Positions 14,261 to 15,584 of a stretch of DNA of 15,584 bases are shown here, one piece after another (within the stretch, counting starts at the first letter, position 1; each line of letters starts with the position of its first letter). The notes below the pieces were generated by a model. That model did not search any database, was not told the origin of the DNA, and worked only from the letters and a program-made list of their open reading frames with translations. The DNA is from an uncultured bacterium. GTDB lineage: Bacteria; Cyanobacteriota; Vampirovibrionia; Gastranaerophilales; Gastranaerophilaceae. The stretch lies in contig CACYCU010000115.1 in NCBI GenBank assembly GCA_902772945.1, positions 1-15,584 of the forward strand, written 5' to 3'. Position numbers and translations under genes: made by a program.

Positions 14261-15100
14261 ATGGCAAAAAGTAATGATACATTAAAAATTTTATTTTTTG
14301 GCGATTTGGTTGGCAAGCCGGGAAGGCTTGCTGTGCGCAAATATTTGCAAAAAAAATATTCAAATGTATCTTCTGACTATTTGACTTTTGTTATTGCAAA
14401 TGTAGAAAATGCTTCACATGGTTTTGGATTAACCGAAAAAAATTATAACGAATTATCTGAATATGGAATTGATTGTATGACGTCAGGAAACCATATTTTT
14501 GATAAGAAAGAAATTTTTAACTATATTGAAAATGCTGAAAAACTTGTAAGACCATTAAATTATCCTGTAGGTACTGCCGGCGTTGGAAGCAGGGTTTTTG
14601 AACTTAAAGACGGGGTAAAAGTAGCTGTCATAAATCTTTTAGGCAGAGTGTTTATGAGTCCTATAGATTCACAGTGGTCTGTAATTAAAAATGAGGTAAA
14701 CAGATTAAAAGAAATTACTCAGATAATTATTATAGATTTTCATGCAGAGGCTACTGCTGAAAAAATTTGTTTTGCAAAATATTGTTCTGAACTCGGTGTA
14801 AGTGCGTTTATCGGAACTCATACTCATGTACAAACGGCTGATGAACAAGTGATAAATAATATGGGATATATTACTGATGCCGGTTTTTGCGGAGCTCAAG
14901 ACAGCGTAATCGGAATGGAGTATAAAACGTCGTTAAACAGATTTACAACAGCCATTCCTGAAAGATATGATGTAGCAGATGGTGATGTCGTCCAAATTAA
15001 TGCTGTAGAAATTGAAATTGATTCTAAAAGCGGACATACTGTTGCTATAAAAAGAATTTTTATGCTAGACAACAATAAGGAAAAGGAAAATGAAAACTGA
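14261..15100 (+). CDS. ymdB: YmdB-family metallophosphodiesterase
   Basis: YmdB proteins are two-metal calcineurin-like phosphoesterases; the Bacillus subtilis enzyme hydrolyses 2',3'-cyclic nucleotides and affects biofilm gene expression. The 279 residues are close to the usual length of about 265. Metal-binding and catalytic motifs are all present: FFGDLVGKPGR (12-22, Asp15), NVENASHG (47-54, Glu49 and Asn50), SGNHIFD (75-81, Asn77 and His78), DFHAEATAEK (159-168, His161) and GTHTHVQTAD (185-194, His186 and His188). The ATG at 14261 has only a weak purine-rich stretch upstream, and a strong hairpin separates the gene from rny. The C-terminus ends in a Lys/Glu/Asn-rich tail overlapping the start of the next gene by 11 bases. 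The rny-ymdB pairing is conserved in many Gram-positive bacteria. Confidence 0.93.
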   Translation: MAKSNDTLKILFFGDLVGKPGRLAVRKYLQKKYSNVSSDYLTFVIANVENASHGFGLTEKNYNELSEYGIDCMTSGNHIFDKKEIFNYIENAEKLVRPLNYPVGTAGVGSRVFELKDGVKVAVINLLGRVFMSPIDSQWSVIKNEVNRLKEITQIIIIDFHAEATAEKICFAKYCSELGVSAFIGTHTHVQTADEQVINNMGYITDAGFCGAQDSVIGMEYKTSLNRFTTAIPERYDVADGDVVQINAVEIEIDSKSGHTVAIKRIFMLDNNKEKENEN

Positions 15101-15584
15101 TTTGCATATTCATACGCTATATTCAGACGGTGTTTTTTCTCCGGAAAAGATAGTTGATACTGCAATTGATGTCGGACTTCAAGCAATTGCTCTAACGGAC
15201 CATGATAATGTGTTATCGTATGATGTCGCTATGAATTATATTAAAACCTCAGGTAAAGAAGATAAATTGGAAATAATCCGTGGTATAGAAGTAAATACTT
15301 TATATAAGGGGAATGAAGTCCACATACTTGGGTATTTTATGAATGTCGAGGATAACGATTTTAAAGAAATGCTGAAGCTTCAACAACAAGCACGTGTTAA
15401 ACAGACAAAAGAAATTATATCTCTCCTTTATAAAAAAGAAGGTATAAAAATAAAATTTGAAGATATAAAAAAACAAGTAGCAGAAGGCGGTAGTATTGGA
15501 AGGCCTCATATTGCAAAAGCAATAACAAATGCCGGTGGAACAAGCAGTGTTATGGAAGCTTATGCAAAGTACATAAATGATGAG
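15090..15584 (+). CDS. PHP-domain phosphoesterase, RNase AM/YciV/TrpH-like (partial, runs off the right edge)
   Basis: The reading frame is open to the window end, giving the first 165 residues. It begins MKTDLHIHTLYSDGV with the PHP metal-binding DLHIHTxxSDG block (residues 4-14), then ALTDHDNV (34-41), RGIEVN (64-69), HILGYF (78-83) and GRPHIA (137-142), the motif order of the YciV/TrpH group. The Escherichia coli member (RNase AM) is a 5'-3' exonuclease for short RNAs and also removes the 3' phosphate from 3',5'-bisphosphonucleotides. The ATG at 15090 lies inside the last codons of ymdB, with AAGG-type purines just upstream, so the two genes should be coupled. Context with RNase Y and YmdB fits RNA end processing or nucleotide recycling. 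The missing C-terminal part cannot be judged. Confidence 0.88.
   Translation, partial: MKTDLHIHTLYSDGVFSPEKIVDTAIDVGLQAIALTDHDNVLSYDVAMNYIKTSGKEDKLEIIRGIEVNTLYKGNEVHILGYFMNVEDNDFKEMLKLQQQARVKQTKEIISLLYKKEGIKIKFEDIKKQVAEGGSIGRPHIAKAITNAGGTSSVMEAYAKYINDE

Overview
The window is AT-rich bacterial DNA carrying ten complete protein genes and one gene cut by the right edge. The best guess for the organism is a member of the Gastranaerophilales (Melainabacteria/Vampirovibrionia), the non-photosynthetic gut relatives of cyanobacteria. Three things point that way: the low GC; a MurE with the DNPR motif of meso-diaminopimelate (Gram-negative-type) peptidoglycan next to an rny-ymdB pair of the kind common in Firmicutes; and a protein whose N-terminus has a short Asn-rich stretch ending in SFGG, a tag recalled from many proteins of this group. 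The assignment is an inference; a low-GC Firmicute or another deep lineage is not excluded.

Layout. Bases 1-125 are a GC-rich island (about 47% GC by hand count) with strong RNA-like folding, a tRNA-3'-end-like segment and a T-run, probably the end of a structured RNA or a tRNA remnant. A promoter then drives a tightly packed three-gene unit on the + strand (340-3701): a fused GT2/CDP-glycerol glycerophosphotransferase, a glycerol-3-phosphate cytidylyltransferase (TagD type) and an SGNH-like protein. Together they look like a small module that makes CDP-glycerol, adds glycerol phosphate to a surface glycan and perhaps decorates it.

On the - strand, 8427 to 3772 is an envelope operon: a class B penicillin-binding protein (TTG start), murE, a shortened NagA-like deacetylase, and an unrecognised 160-residue protein. 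Divergent from it, on the + strand, is a secreted N-acetylmuramoyl-L-alanine amidase (8547-9896) whose -10 box lies only 6 bases from its ATG. A bidirectional terminator separates it from the convergent leucyl aminopeptidase gene pepA (- strand, 9920-11320), which has a clear promoter and a ribosome binding site showing that its start lies downstream of the longest possible ORF.

Divergent from pepA is a CheR-like SAM methyltransferase homologue (11422-12483). An extended -10 promoter and a 135-base hairpin-bearing leader then precede an RNA-turnover cluster: rny (RNase Y), ymdB (metallophosphodiesterase) and a PHP-domain phosphoesterase/RNase AM-like gene that runs off the right edge. A 15-bp hairpin lies between rny and ymdB, while ymdB and the PHP gene overlap.
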